A stretch of 64,000 nt of DNA, taken from assembly GCF_003001675.1 (NCBI RefSeq), contig NZ_PVYW01000002.1:248001-312000 (forward strand), given 5' to 3'. Of the stretch, positions 27,222 to 35,524 are shown in pieces. The notes beneath the pieces were generated by a model. It saw only the letters and a program-made list of their open reading frames with translations, did not search any database and had not been told where the DNA came from. Position 1 is the stretch's first letter. Every line of letters begins with the position of its first letter. This DNA is from Cohnella sp. SGD-V74. GTDB lineage: Bacteria > Bacillota > Bacilli > Paenibacillales > Paenibacillaceae. A program made the translations under genes and the position numbers.

Positions 27222-28568
27222 TTAGTTTTTGGAGAGTATTTTCGTCGCTTCCTCGCGGAACTTGGCCGCGCCTTCTTCGACGGTCAGCTTCTTGTACAGA
27301 ATTTGCTCGGCCGTATCCTTGAGCAGCTTGTCGACCTCGACGGCGCCGACCGGGTTCGGAGGGTCCATCTGGCTGCTGTTCTGCTCGGCCCATGCGACGT
27401 AGTCGAACACCTTGGCCTGCTCCGGAGTCAGGTCCGGCTTCAGCGCTTCCTTCACCTTGGAGGAGACCGGAACGCCGCGCTCGCCCATGATGATCTTGTT
27501 CGCTTCGATGTTGTTGACCCAGAAGTCGATGAACTTCGCCGCTTCTTCCTTCACCTTGGAGTTTTTGGCGATCGAGAAGTACATGCTCGGCTTCAGGAAC
27601 AGAGCCTTGTTCTCGTTCCAGCCCGGCACCGGCAAAATTTCGAACGGACGCTTCGCCACCGTGGAGGACAGAATATATTGGTTCGACCAGCCCCACGTGC
27701 TGACCGCGTTGCCCATCTCGAGCTCGCCGTCCTCCGGCGTGCCCTTCTTCTGCGCCAGCTTGTCGAGGGACAGCAGATAGCCGTTGTTGTACCATTCCTG
27801 ATATCTCGTGTAGAAATCGATGAAGAGCTGATCGTCGGTATAGCCCAATCCTTTGCCGTCGGCCGCGTACATGTGCTGGCCTTTGCCTCTCAGATAGAAC
27901 GGGAAGAATACGTCGTGGCGAAGATCCGCCGTCAGCAGCTTGCCTTGCGACTTCATGACCGGGCCGAGCTTCGTGAAGTCATCCCAAGTCCAATCTTCGT
28001 TGGGCATCGTGCCGCCCGCAGCTTCCAGCATCGCCTTGTCGATGACGGCCAGCAGCGCGTTGGAGCCGAGGTTCATCGCGAACAATTGGTCGCCGAGCTT
28101 GCCGCCGGAGATGGACGCCTCGCTGATCGAGCTGACGTCGATCGTGCCGTTCTGCGTGTAAGGAGTCAGATCTTCCAACTGACCCCGGCCGCCGTATTGC
28201 GACAGATAGGAGATATCCATCTGGATGACGTCCGGAAGATTGCCGGCCGCCGCGTTAGGCGCGAGCTTCTTCCAGTGGTCGTCGAATGCGGCGTATTCCG
28301 GCTCGATCGTCACGTGAGGGTTCAGCGATTCGTACAGCTCGATGACCTTCAGCGTGTAATCGTGACGGGCCTGGCCGCCCCACCAGGCGACGCGCAGCTT
28401 GACCGGATCTTTGCTCTCGCTGGCCGACGCGGACGGGGATGCGTCCGCCGAGCCTGCGGGAGACGAAGCCGGAGCGGAGCTGGCCGCTTCTTTGCCGTTG
28501 CCGGAGCCGCAGCCGATCAGGCTGATGACGAGAGCGAGCAGGACGATACCGGTTAATGCTTTTTTCAT
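27222..28568 (-). CDS. Extracellular solute-binding lipoprotein, family 1 (system C)
   Basis: The 448-residue protein begins MKKALTGIVLLALVISLIGCGSGNG, a lipoprotein signal with the cysteine at residue 20. The ATG at 28568 is preceded by GGGGAGGATTTAGAA; a longer frame to 28769 would start in the regulator gene and is rejected. Binding-protein features include LRVAWWGGQARHDYTLK, GMTIDVS-like loops and MYFSIAKNSKVKEEAAKFIDFWVNN. It is expressed from its own promoter (28622-28675) and ends at a terminator; it should serve the permeases at 23327-25073. Confidence 0.92.
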   Translation of the reverse strand: MKKALTGIVLLALVISLIGCGSGNGKEAASSAPASSPAGSADASPSASASESKDPVKLRVAWWGGQARHDYTLKVIELYESLNPHVTIEPEYAAFDDHWKKLAPNAAAGNLPDVIQMDISYLSQYGGRGQLEDLTPYTQNGTIDVSSISEASISGGKLGDQLFAMNLGSNALLAVIDKAMLEAAGGTMPNEDWTWDDFTKLGPVMKSQGKLLTADLRHDVFFPFYLRGKGQHMYAADGKGLGYTDDQLFIDFYTRYQEWYNNGYLLSLDKLAQKKGTPEDGELEMGNAVSTWGWSNQYILSSTVAKRPFEILPVPGWNENKALFLKPSMYFSIAKNSKVKEEAAKFIDFWVNNIEANKIIMGERGVPVSSKVKEALKPDLTPEQAKVFDYVAWAEQNSSQMDPPNPVGAVEVDKLLKDTAEQILYKKLTVEEGAAKFREEATKILSKN

Positions 28569-28600
28569 TTCTAAATCCTCCCCTTTGAGATCGGTTGAGT

Positions 28601-28614
28601 TGTTAGTGCTTACA
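28601..28614 (-). promoter_or_regulatory. cre site candidate upstream of the system C binding protein
   Basis: Read on the minus strand the sequence is TGTAAGCACTAACA, which differs from TGWAANCGNTNWCA at one specified position. It overlaps the expected transcription start of the promoter at 28622-28675, a good place for repression by CcpA. Confidence 0.6.
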
Positions 28615-28621
28615 TTTCCTA

Positions 28622-28675
28622 TTATCATCGGGGCGGATCGAAATCGTAATCCAAAAAACCGTGCTGTTTGTTCAA
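28622..28675 (-). promoter_or_regulatory. Promoter S of the binding-protein gene with shared system C motif
   Basis: TTGAACAAA-N4-ACGGTTTTTTG runs on the minus strand from 28675 to 28652 and overlaps the stop codon of the response regulator. The -10 hexamer GATAAT starts at 28627/28626, 49 nt from the first base of the motif. No -35 hexamer is recognisable. The motif matches the one at the permease promoter at 20 of 24 positions. Confidence 0.65.
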
Positions 28676-30237
28676 AAAGCAGAGTTGTCCGCCTGCTTGG
28701 CATACTCGGAAGGGGTGCAGCCCATCTGCTTCTTGAATACCTGGCTGAAATACTGGGGATTGTCTCCAAAACCGAGCATTTCGGCCATCTCGAAAATTTT
28801 GATCTCGGGATTGGCGGCCCACAGCTCCGTCGCCTTCTTGATCCGGGCTTTCACGACATAGTTGGAAAATTTCTCTCCGGTCTCCTTCTTGAACAGCTTG
28901 CCGAGATAGTCCGCGTTCATGTACAGCATCTCGCCGGCCACCTGGTTCAGCGACAAGTCCGAATTGCCCAGCTGCTCCTCGACGATGTCCATCATCTTGC
29001 GCACGATCGACGTAATCTTAACGACGTTGCGCTCGTAATGGAACTGCGCCAGCTCGCGCACCGTCTCCTCGAGCACCGCCTGCATCGCCTGCAGCGTGTT
29101 CATTCCCGCCAGTTCCGCCAGTTGGCGGTAATACCGCTCCATCCGCTGCGGATCGCCGAGCCGGATGAGGGAGACGAACTGCTGGACGACATGAGACTTG
29201 GTCAAGTCGATGTCCGCTTGCCCCCGCTTCAGCTCCCTCATCAGATCGGCCAGCGCCTGCTCGGCCTCTTCTCTATGGCCGGACTGCACCGGCATCGTCA
29301 GCCGTTCCGCGTCGAAGGAGAACGCATCGAGCTGTTCCCGCTCCGGCTCCCCGGTATCCTTGCTCGTAATGACGCCGCCTTCCCCCAGATAGAACCGGTA
29401 ATTCAAGCAGCTCAGCGTCTCCCGGTACAGGCTTCTCGCCTGTGTGATCCGGTCCGGCTCGCTGAGCGCGATCGTGGCGTCCATCTTGTAATAGCTCTGG
29501 AAAATGGCGCGTATCCGTTCCAGCTTGCGAAACAGCTCTTCGAGCGGAAGCGCGTCTTCGATCAGAATGAGCACATGGTCTCCGATCGTCGTGCCAAGAA
29601 GCGTCGTCTCGAGCAGGTCTTCGGCGATATTCTTGATTGCGAACAGATGCTCAAACTCCACGCTCGTCCCTTCAGCCTGGAACAGCAGCAGGCGGACGGG
29701 GCGCTCGATCTCGAACCGGAACAGCTTCCGGTAATAGTCCCAATCGCGGCTGCCGTACGTCTTGTTCGTAACGAACTCCTTCAGCACCTGCTCCTTGACG
29801 TGGGGCATCACCTTGGACAGCTCCTGCTTCATGTCGCTGACGAACCGTTCGCGGCGCTCGTCCGCCTCCAGCTCGCCGACGATCTCGGTCAGCGCCTCGG
29901 CAATCTTGTGCTCGTTGGTCGGCTTCAGCAAATAATGCTTCACCCCGTACTGCATCGCCTTGCTCGCGTAGTCGAATTCCCCGAAGCCGGACAGCAGCAC
30001 GAAGCGGACGCCGGGAAAGTCCCGGTGAACCGCGGCAACCAGCTCCAGGCCGTCCATTCCGGGCATGCGGATGTCGCTGACGACGATATCCGGAGCCAGC
30101 TCCCGGATGCGCTCGTAGGCTTCGACCCCGTTGGGCGCCGTACCGATCAGTTCGGTGCCCAGAGACGTCCAATCGATCATTTGCGAGATGCCGTCGAGGA
30201 TGATTTTCTCGTCGTCGACGAGCAGCACCTTGTACAT
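28672..30237 (-). CDS. Response regulator, YesN type (system C)
   Basis: The 521-residue protein has a receiver with acidic residues in LLVDDE, phosphoacceptor D55 in VVSDIRMPGMDG and the conserved lysine of HYLLKPTNEH. The C-terminal 100 residues are the AraC-type helix-turn-helix pair (LSLNQVAGEMLYMNADYLGKLFKKETGEKF and IFEMAEMLGFGDNPQYFSQVFKK). It starts 3 nt after the kinase stop codon. It is the most likely protein to bind the shared motif found before three genes of system C. Confidence 0.92.
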   Translation of the reverse strand: MYKVLLVDDEKIILDGISQMIDWTSLGTELIGTAPNGVEAYERIRELAPDIVVSDIRMPGMDGLELVAAVHRDFPGVRFVLLSGFGEFDYASKAMQYGVKHYLLKPTNEHKIAEALTEIVGELEADERRERFVSDMKQELSKVMPHVKEQVLKEFVTNKTYGSRDWDYYRKLFRFEIERPVRLLLFQAEGTSVEFEHLFAIKNIAEDLLETTLLGTTIGDHVLILIEDALPLEELFRKLERIRAIFQSYYKMDATIALSEPDRITQARSLYRETLSCLNYRFYLGEGGVITSKDTGEPEREQLDAFSFDAERLTMPVQSGHREEAEQALADLMRELKRGQADIDLTKSHVVQQFVSLIRLGDPQRMERYYRQLAELAGMNTLQAMQAVLEETVRELAQFHYERNVVKITSIVRKMMDIVEEQLGNSDLSLNQVAGEMLYMNADYLGKLFKKETGEKFSNYVVKARIKKATELWAANPEIKIFEMAEMLGFGDNPQYFSQVFKKQMGCTPSEYAKQADNSAF

Positions 30238-30240
30238 TCC

Positions 30241-31989
30241 CTATTCCCCCTCTTCGCGCGGCAGCGCCACAATGACGCGAGTTCTGCGTCCCGGCTCGCT
30301 CTCGATCCGCAAGCCGTACCGCTCTCCGAACGCCAGCTTGATTCTCTCGTCGATGTTCAGCAGTCCGATGCCTTTGCCTCTGGCCTTTAACTCGCCGCTT
30401 CGGAGCCGCTCCAGCGTATCCTCCGGCATGCCGGGGCCGTCGTCTTCCACGGAGACGAGCAGATCGTCGTCCGACAGCTCCGCGCGAACGACGATCCGGC
30501 TCTTCCCGATCGTCGGCTCGAGCGCGTAGTGGATCGCGTTTTCCAGCAGCGGCTGAAGCGTCAGCTTCGGCAACCGCAGGCCGAGCAGCTCGTCCGGCAC
30601 ATCCAGCTCGAAGATCAGACGATCGTCGAAACGGTATTTCTGAATCGTCACGTAACTTTCCACTACTTCCAGTTCTTCCCCAAGCGTCAAAATTTCTTCC
30701 TTCATGCTGATGGAGTTGCGCAGCAGGAACGCCAGGGATTCCACCATGCTCGAGATTTTCGATTGTTTATTGACTTTGGCGATCCAGTTGATCGACTCCA
30801 GTGTGTTATACAGAAAATGCGGATTGATCTGCGCCTGCAGCGCCTTGAACTCCGTCTCTTTGATCAGCAGTTGATTCGCGTAATTTTCGGTAATGAGCGT
30901 ATTGATCCGTTCGACCATCAGCCGGAACGTGCGGTGCAGCAGCCCCATCTCGTCCATCGACAGCGCAGACTCTTCCGCCGAAGGCAGATGCGCTTCCGCG
31001 AAATTCCCTTTCTCGGCCAGCTTCATGCGCGCGATCAGGCTGTCGATCGGCCGGGTCAGACTGCGCGAGAAACGGATGCCGAGCGGAATCATCAGCGCGA
31101 AGATGGCGATGAAGACGATGACGACCAGTTCCTTGATGAAAATGACCCGCTCGAAAATCTGATTAAACGGCGTAATGTTCAAATACGTCCAGCCCGTTCC
31201 CGACGAGCGCGTATAAGAGATGAAATACGTATGGCCCTCGAACTCCTGAGTGAAATAGCCTTTGGAGGAACGGAGCGAGCCGAGCACCTCTTGAGGGCTG
31301 AACAGAGGCTCCTGCGGGTAGATCACCTCTTCGCCGGCGAACAGAATCAAATCCCCTTCGGTGTCCGAAACCTGCTGGGCGATTTTGCCGATGTTCACGC
31401 GGATGAGCAGCGTGCCTAGAAATTCCAGATCGAAGTTCGTGTTGCTGAACGAACGAATGTCGCGGGCGGAAATCAAAGCGGCGTCCGGCGACTCCGGGAA
31501 AAACCAGCGCATATCCCCTTCCGCTTCGCGGGTCGCCTGCTGAATCCGCTCGATTTTGCCCGGCTCGACGCGAGTCACATTGCCCGCTCCGTTCTCGGCG
31601 CCCCGGGAATCGAACAGCTGTATCGAATAGATCGAGGGCTCGGAGCCCGCATACGTGAGCAGTCGATCGATTACCTTCTGCCTAATGATGTGCAGGTCGT
31701 ATTCCGAGTCGGAGTTTTTGATCGCCAGGAGCTGACTCTGAAGCTGAATGTCGGCGATAATGTCGTACGACATCTGCTCGATGCGCTCCAGCTTCGTCTC
31801 GATCGCCGCGGAGGACAGATTGAGCACCTGCGCCGACTTGTCGTACAGCTGCCGGTCGTAGATCGAGAAGGCGTACTGCTGCACCAGGAACGTAAAGGCG
31901 AAAGTGACTGCTATGATGCTCGCGATGAGCACCGACAGCTTGTTTCTGATTTTCATATGCCGAAACGATCGGAATACCGTCCGCATCAT
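30241..31989 (-). CDS. Sensor histidine kinase, YesM type (system C)
   Basis: The 582-residue protein has a span at about residues 19-40, an extracellular sensor of about 240 residues, a second span near residues 278-300 (VIFIKELVVIVFIAIFALMIP), a HAMP linker, the phosphorylated histidine in INPHFLYN near residue 390, and the ATP-binding boxes LLENAIHYAL and VEDDGPGM. It pairs with the regulator gene that follows directly. The esterase gene upstream ends 95 nt before it, so esterase, kinase and regulator probably form one transcript. The ligand is probably a pectin-derived sugar. Confidence 0.92.
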   Translation of the reverse strand: MMRTVFRSFRHMKIRNKLSVLIASIIAVTFAFTFLVQQYAFSIYDRQLYDKSAQVLNLSSAAIETKLERIEQMSYDIIADIQLQSQLLAIKNSDSEYDLHIIRQKVIDRLLTYAGSEPSIYSIQLFDSRGAENGAGNVTRVEPGKIERIQQATREAEGDMRWFFPESPDAALISARDIRSFSNTNFDLEFLGTLLIRVNIGKIAQQVSDTEGDLILFAGEEVIYPQEPLFSPQEVLGSLRSSKGYFTQEFEGHTYFISYTRSSGTGWTYLNITPFNQIFERVIFIKELVVIVFIAIFALMIPLGIRFSRSLTRPIDSLIARMKLAEKGNFAEAHLPSAEESALSMDEMGLLHRTFRLMVERINTLITENYANQLLIKETEFKALQAQINPHFLYNTLESINWIAKVNKQSKISSMVESLAFLLRNSISMKEEILTLGEELEVVESYVTIQKYRFDDRLIFELDVPDELLGLRLPKLTLQPLLENAIHYALEPTIGKSRIVVRAELSDDDLLVSVEDDGPGMPEDTLERLRSGELKARGKGIGLLNIDERIKLAFGERYGLRIESEPGRRTRVIVALPREEGE

Positions 31990-32083
31990 CGCTCTCCGCC
32001 TCCGTATCGTTCAAGATGAACTCGTGAAGAAAGTATGCCATCCCGGACAAGCGCTGTAAAGCGGTTGCACGGCGGCGGAGCAA

Positions 32084-33193
32084 TCAACGCAGGTACATCG
32101 TCAGAGGCCACAGCCCCGCTTCGCGAATGCCTTCGGCAATGAGTTCCGCCATCCGAATAGCCCCTTGCTCTTGAAAATGCGTGTTGTCCTCGATCCCGCC
32201 GGCAAAGTTCGCGAACTCTCCCGGCGCGCCGTGCATGAACAGCGCGCTCGATGCCTCCGGACCGAGCTCCTCCAGCAGCCGCTTGGTCTTGCCCGCCAGG
32301 TCGATCAGCGGAACTCCGCGCTCCTCCGCGAGCTTCCGGACGGCTTCCGGATACCGCCCGTGCGTATCCCGCAGCGTTCCGTCCTCTTCAAAATACCGCC
32401 TCTGCGCGGAAGTGACAAGAACCGGACGAGCGCCCTTCTCCAGGGCATCCTCGATATATTTTCCCAAAAATTGAACATAAGTCGTGTCCGGATCGGTATG
32501 CCGCGCCTCGTCCGTCTTCTGGTCGTTATGGCCGAACTGGACGAACACGTAATCGCCCGGCTTGATCTGACGCAGCGCCTCGTCCCATCTTCCTTCGCCG
32601 ATAAAGCTGCGCGAGCTTCGGCCCGACGCCGCGTGGTTGACGACGATGACGTCGTGCTTGAGCAGATGAGGCAGCATCTGCCCCCAGCCCGCGTAAGGAT
32701 AGCCGTCGTCGGGCTGGTCCGCGACCGTCGAATCTCCGACCAGATGCAGCGCGATCGCATCCGGAGCCGCCGCGATTTCCAGCCAATTGATTCTCGGCGC
32801 CGGCCCCGAAAACTTCAGCTCCAGCCTGCCGCCGCGAACGCGGACGCCGACCGTCTCCCGGGCGAACTGTCCGGAAGGAACCCGCCGTCTGAGCAGCAGC
32901 AATCGCCCCGGAGCCGCCTTGAGCGTCGTGCACGCCGGCAGCGTCCAGTCTCCCATTCCGAGCGTCACCGTATAATTGCCGTCAGGCAAGTCCACGCGGA
33001 ACGCCGCCTCCGCGGGAATGATCAGATCCCGCCACGGCCTGCCGGGTTCTCCCCGGTCTCTCGCCGTCACAGCGCCGTCTCCCGCGAATCCGTAGCCGCG
33101 CTCCTCCGTATAGCGGCAATCCTCCGTCGTCTTGATCCAGCCGGACTCGGCCTCCCCGACGCCAAAATCGAATTTCCAACCGGTACAAGCCAT
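32084..33193 (-). CDS. Rhamnogalacturonan acetylesterase-like SGNH hydrolase
   Basis: The 369-residue protein has an N-terminal beta-sandwich of about 130 residues (begins with WKFDFGVGEAESGW) and a C-terminal SGNH hydrolase. The four blocks are visible: serine in LVGDSTVAD, glycine in SGRSSRSF, asparagine in FGHNDQK and the aspartate/histidine in DNTHFQEQG. It has no signal peptide. The family removes acetyl groups from rhamnogalacturonan. The start has GGAGGTGCGCGC in front. Promoter E lies upstream, and the kinase and regulator genes follow. Confidence 0.85.
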   Translation of the reverse strand: MACTGWKFDFGVGEAESGWIKTTEDCRYTEERGYGFAGDGAVTARDRGEPGRPWRDLIIPAEAAFRVDLPDGNYTVTLGMGDWTLPACTTLKAAPGRLLLLRRRVPSGQFARETVGVRVRGGRLELKFSGPAPRINWLEIAAAPDAIALHLVGDSTVADQPDDGYPYAGWGQMLPHLLKHDVIVVNHAASGRSSRSFIGEGRWDEALRQIKPGDYVFVQFGHNDQKTDEARHTDPDTTYVQFLGKYIEDALEKGARPVLVTSAQRRYFEEDGTLRDTHGRYPEAVRKLAEERGVPLIDLAGKTKRLLEELGPEASSALFMHGAPGEFANFAGGIEDNTHFQEQGAIRMAELIAEGIREAGLWPLTMYLR

Positions 33194-33222
33194 ATGCGCG
33201 CACCTCCGTCACTTTACTTTTC

Positions 33223-33277
33223 ACTATAAAGGAAAACCCGGAAAACCAAAGATCGATTTTCCGGTTTTTTTGTTTAA
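33223..33277 (-). promoter_or_regulatory. Promoter E of the esterase-kinase-regulator operon with shared motif
   Basis: TTAAACAAAAAAACCGG (33277 to 33261, minus strand) matches the system C motif at 14 of 17 aligned bases, and the -10 hexamer TATAGT (33228-33223) is again 49 nt from its first base. The stretch also contains an inverted repeat CCGGAAAA/TTTTCCGG that partly overlaps it. Confidence 0.55.
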
Positions 33278-33345
33278 AAATCAGGGGCTCTCCGGGCTTG
33301 CCGAAATTTGGGGTCTCATCGAACGCCGACGGCTTTTTTGCGTTA

Positions 33346-33374
33346 TTGACACCTCTCCTCGACTGGATTAAACT
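33346..33374 (+). promoter_or_regulatory. Sigma-A-type promoter of the PerR gene
   Basis: TTGACA at 33346-33351 and TAAACT at 33369-33374 are separated by 17 nt. The -35 is perfect and the -10 has two mismatches. The PerR-type box overlaps and follows the -10. Confidence 0.7.
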
Positions 33375-33388
33375 TAAACTAAGTCTAA
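33374..33388. promoter_or_regulatory. PerR/Fur-type operator (7-1-7 palindrome)
   Basis: TTAAACT-A-AGTCTAA is a 7-1-7 inverted repeat with one mismatch, close to the PerR consensus TTATAATNATTATAA. It overlaps the end of the -10 of the gene's own promoter, so autoregulation is expected. Confidence 0.6.
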
Positions 33389-33406
33389 ATTAAGGGGATG
33401 AAGGCG

Positions 33407-33805
33407 ATGAGGAAAGCGGGGGCGATGACCGTGCAGCGGAAAACGATCTACGATCTGCTGACCGCGGCCGACGATCATCCTACGGCATCGGACATTATCG
33501 AGCGATTAAAAGCCGGCGGACACAGCTTCGCATATGCGACCGTGTACAATACGTTGAAATATTTGACGGACGAGGGACTCATCCAGGAGTTGAAGCTCGA
33601 AGGGGATGCATGCCGCTACGACGCCCGCACCGAAGAGCATCAGCATATCGTGTGCACGGCTTGCGGCAAGGTGGACGAAGTATTCGTCCCGACTCCGCCG
33701 GAGTGGCTGGCGAAAATATCGGACGAAACCGGATACCATATTACGAACGAGCAGTACGTGTTCAAGGGAGTGTGCCGAGCATGCAGCAGCGCGAACAAAC
33801 ATTGA
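33407..33805 (+). CDS. perR: PerR-type peroxide-responsive Fur-family repressor
   Basis: The 132-residue protein has the Fur winged helix (about residues 10-70, ATVYNTLKYLTDEGLIQE) and the metal-binding C-terminal half. The four-cysteine zinc site is C83/C86 and C123/C126. The regulatory metal ligands expected for PerR are present: H24, D72, H78, H80 and D90. ATG 33407 was chosen over 33398 because AAGGGG lies 9 nt upstream. It should repress oxidative-stress genes and release them when its iron-oxidised histidines are damaged. The 3' end overlaps the next gene by 25 nt. Confidence 0.85.
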   Translation: MRKAGAMTVQRKTIYDLLTAADDHPTASDIIERLKAGGHSFAYATVYNTLKYLTDEGLIQELKLEGDACRYDARTEEHQHIVCTACGKVDEVFVPTPPEWLAKISDETGYHITNEQYVFKGVCRACSSANKH

Positions 33806-34527
33806 TAGAGGACGCAATTCCAGCCGACGGCTTCATGTCCGACGAATTGCCGGGCGAAGGGGAATACTGCGAGATTACCGACCGCATTCTGATCGTCAGC
33901 CCCCGCCCTGCGGCTCTGAGGACGCTCGTCGCCGAGCTCGCCCGCAGATGCTACGACGTCCTGCTTCTGCATCATGCCGACGATCCGCTGCTCGCCATGA
34001 TCCAAGGCAACATCGTGCTGATGGATCGAACTGTGGAGCCTCCTTCTCCGGCTTCGGCCGCAGCCTGGACATCCGACGGTTCCTCTCCCGTGCTGGCTCT
34101 CGTGAACGACGCCGCGGCTGCGCGGCCGGGTGAAGAGGCGGTCGTCTGGCCGGGACCGATCGATCAAGTGATCGCGAAAATCCTGCAGTTGTCGGTGAAG
34201 CACGCAGCGTCGTCCGAGCCTTCCAGGCTGCTGACGTTCAAGGACATCGTGCTCGATCCCGACCGCATGACCGTTACGCGCCAAGGCTCGCGCATCGACT
34301 TGACCAAGACCGAATACGACCTGCTGAGATCGATTCTTGCCGCCGGAGGCAAAGTAATGACGCGGCAGGAGTTAATGAACGAAGTGTGGGGCGAGACGTA
34401 TTTCGGAGGAAGCAACGCGATCGACGTTCACATCCGCAGCCTGCGCAGCAAGCTGGACGACGATCCGAAGCAGCCGACCTACATCGCCACCGTAAGAGGC
34501 GCCGGCTACCGTCTGGCCGACTTGTAA
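33781..34527 (+). CDS. Winged-helix (OmpR-type) regulator with degenerate receiver
   Basis: The 248-residue protein ends with a complete OmpR/PhoB DNA-binding domain (LTFKDIVLDPDRMTVTRQGSRIDLTKTEYDLLRSIL, IDVHIRSLRSKLDDDP, YIATVRGAGYRLADL). The first 110 residues have the rhythm of a receiver (DRILIVSPRPAALRTLV, GNIVLMDRT) but the acidic pair after the first strand is replaced by SPRP and the usual switch residues are missing. It should not be phosphorylated in the usual way. It starts inside the PerR gene, with GGGAGTG upstream, so the two regulators are coupled. No kinase gene is near. Confidence 0.85.
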   Translation: MQQREQTLIEDAIPADGFMSDELPGEGEYCEITDRILIVSPRPAALRTLVAELARRCYDVLLLHHADDPLLAMIQGNIVLMDRTVEPPSPASAAAWTSDGSSPVLALVNDAAAARPGEEAVVWPGPIDQVIAKILQLSVKHAASSEPSRLLTFKDIVLDPDRMTVTRQGSRIDLTKTEYDLLRSILAAGGKVMTRQELMNEVWGETYFGGSNAIDVHIRSLRSKLDDDPKQPTYIATVRGAGYRLADL

Positions 34528-34531
34528 ACGC

Positions 34532-34577
34532 AAGGACCGCTGCATCCGATCGCAATCGGAGACAGCGGTCCTTTTTG
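34532..34577 (+). terminator. Intrinsic terminator between convergent genes
   Basis: AAGGACCGCTG and CAGCGGTCCTT pair, with an inner CCGAT/AATCGG stem, and are followed by TTTTTGG on the plus strand. Confidence 0.85.
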
Positions 34578-34613
34578 GCTTACGAGAACTCGCCTCGCGC
34601 AGCCGGCGTCTGG

Positions 34614-35474
34614 CTAGACAAAAGGCGCCAGCTTATCCGGGTTGCGGATAAAATAAAGGGTGCTCAGCTTGCCGCCCTCCACATGCGCAAGGCCGATCGT
34701 ATCCGGTCCGGACGGCGTGCGGAAAAGAAGACCGGGCTGTCCGTTGATGTCGGCCAGTCCGTACGTAAATCCGCTGTCCGGGCGGGCGATTTGCTTGGCG
34801 AGACCGAGCAGGAACCGGGCGACGGGCGCAGGGGCGCGGATCGGTTGAACGGCCGCAACCACTTTGCCTCCGCCGTCGGACACGAGCTCTACGTCATTCG
34901 CCAGCATCGCGACGACCGCATCGACGTTCCCGGATTCGAGCGCCTCCACGAACCGCCTCACCCATTCCTCGCTGGCCGCCTCCGGCCGGACCGGCTCTTC
35001 GGGCGAGATGCCCATTTTGCCGCGGGCCCGGCTGATCAGCTTGCGGCAGGCGGGTTCGCTCTTGCCGACGATGTCGGCGATCGCGGCATAGTCGAACCCC
35101 ATCGCCTCCCTGAGCACGAAAGCGGCCCGTTCCGCGGGCGACAGCTTCTCCAGAAGCACCAGCATGGCGTACGACAGCAGCTCGCCCCTCACGATCGCCT
35201 CCAGCGAATCGTCTCCCTCCGTCGGAACCGGCTCCGGCAGCCATTCGCCGAAATACCGCTCCCGCCGCTTGCGCGCCGATTTGAGCAGATCGCGGCACCG
35301 GTTCGTCACCATTTTGCACAAATACGCCTTCGGTTCGGCCAGCCGCTCCGGCTCGATCTCATATATTTTCACAAACACGTCCTGCACCGCGTCTTCCGCG
35401 TCGGCCACGGTGCCCGTCAGCTGGTAGGCCAACGTAAACAGCAGCCTTCTGTACCGCTCGTAAAGTTCCTGCAT
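34614..35474 (-). CDS. SigJ-like ECF sigma factor with SnoaL-type C-terminal domain
   Basis: The 286-residue protein has ECF region 2 (LFTLAYQLTGTVADAEDAVQDVFVKIYE, about residues 11-40) and region 4 (LSPAERAAFVLREAMGFDYAAIADIVGKSEPACRKLISRARGKM), followed by about 110 residues with a SnoaL/NTF2-like pattern (VRRFVEALESGNVDAVVAMLANDVELVSDGGG). This is the ECF41/SigJ layout, in which the extra domain modulates activity and no separate anti-sigma is needed. The ATG at 35474 has GAGGAGAAGGC upstream; the longer frame to 35756 would run through the oxidoreductase gene and is rejected. It lies 50 nt after the oxidoreductase gene. Confidence 0.88.
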   Translation of the reverse strand: MQELYERYRRLLFTLAYQLTGTVADAEDAVQDVFVKIYEIEPERLAEPKAYLCKMVTNRCRDLLKSARKRRERYFGEWLPEPVPTEGDDSLEAIVRGELLSYAMLVLLEKLSPAERAAFVLREAMGFDYAAIADIVGKSEPACRKLISRARGKMGISPEEPVRPEAASEEWVRRFVEALESGNVDAVVAMLANDVELVSDGGGKVVAAVQPIRAPAPVARFLLGLAKQIARPDSGFTYGLADINGQPGLLFRTPSGPDTIGLAHVEGGKLSTLYFIRNPDKLAPFV

Positions 35475-35524
35475 GCCTTCTCCTCGCCTCCGTCCAGCCA
35501 GCCTATCGTCGGCGCGCGTCCGGC

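Noticed and set aside
33238..33270. CCGGAAAA/TTTTCCGG hairpin followed by TTTTTTT on the plus strand looked like a terminator.
   Set aside because: No plus-strand gene ends there; it overlaps the shared system C motif upstream of the esterase, so an operator is more likely.
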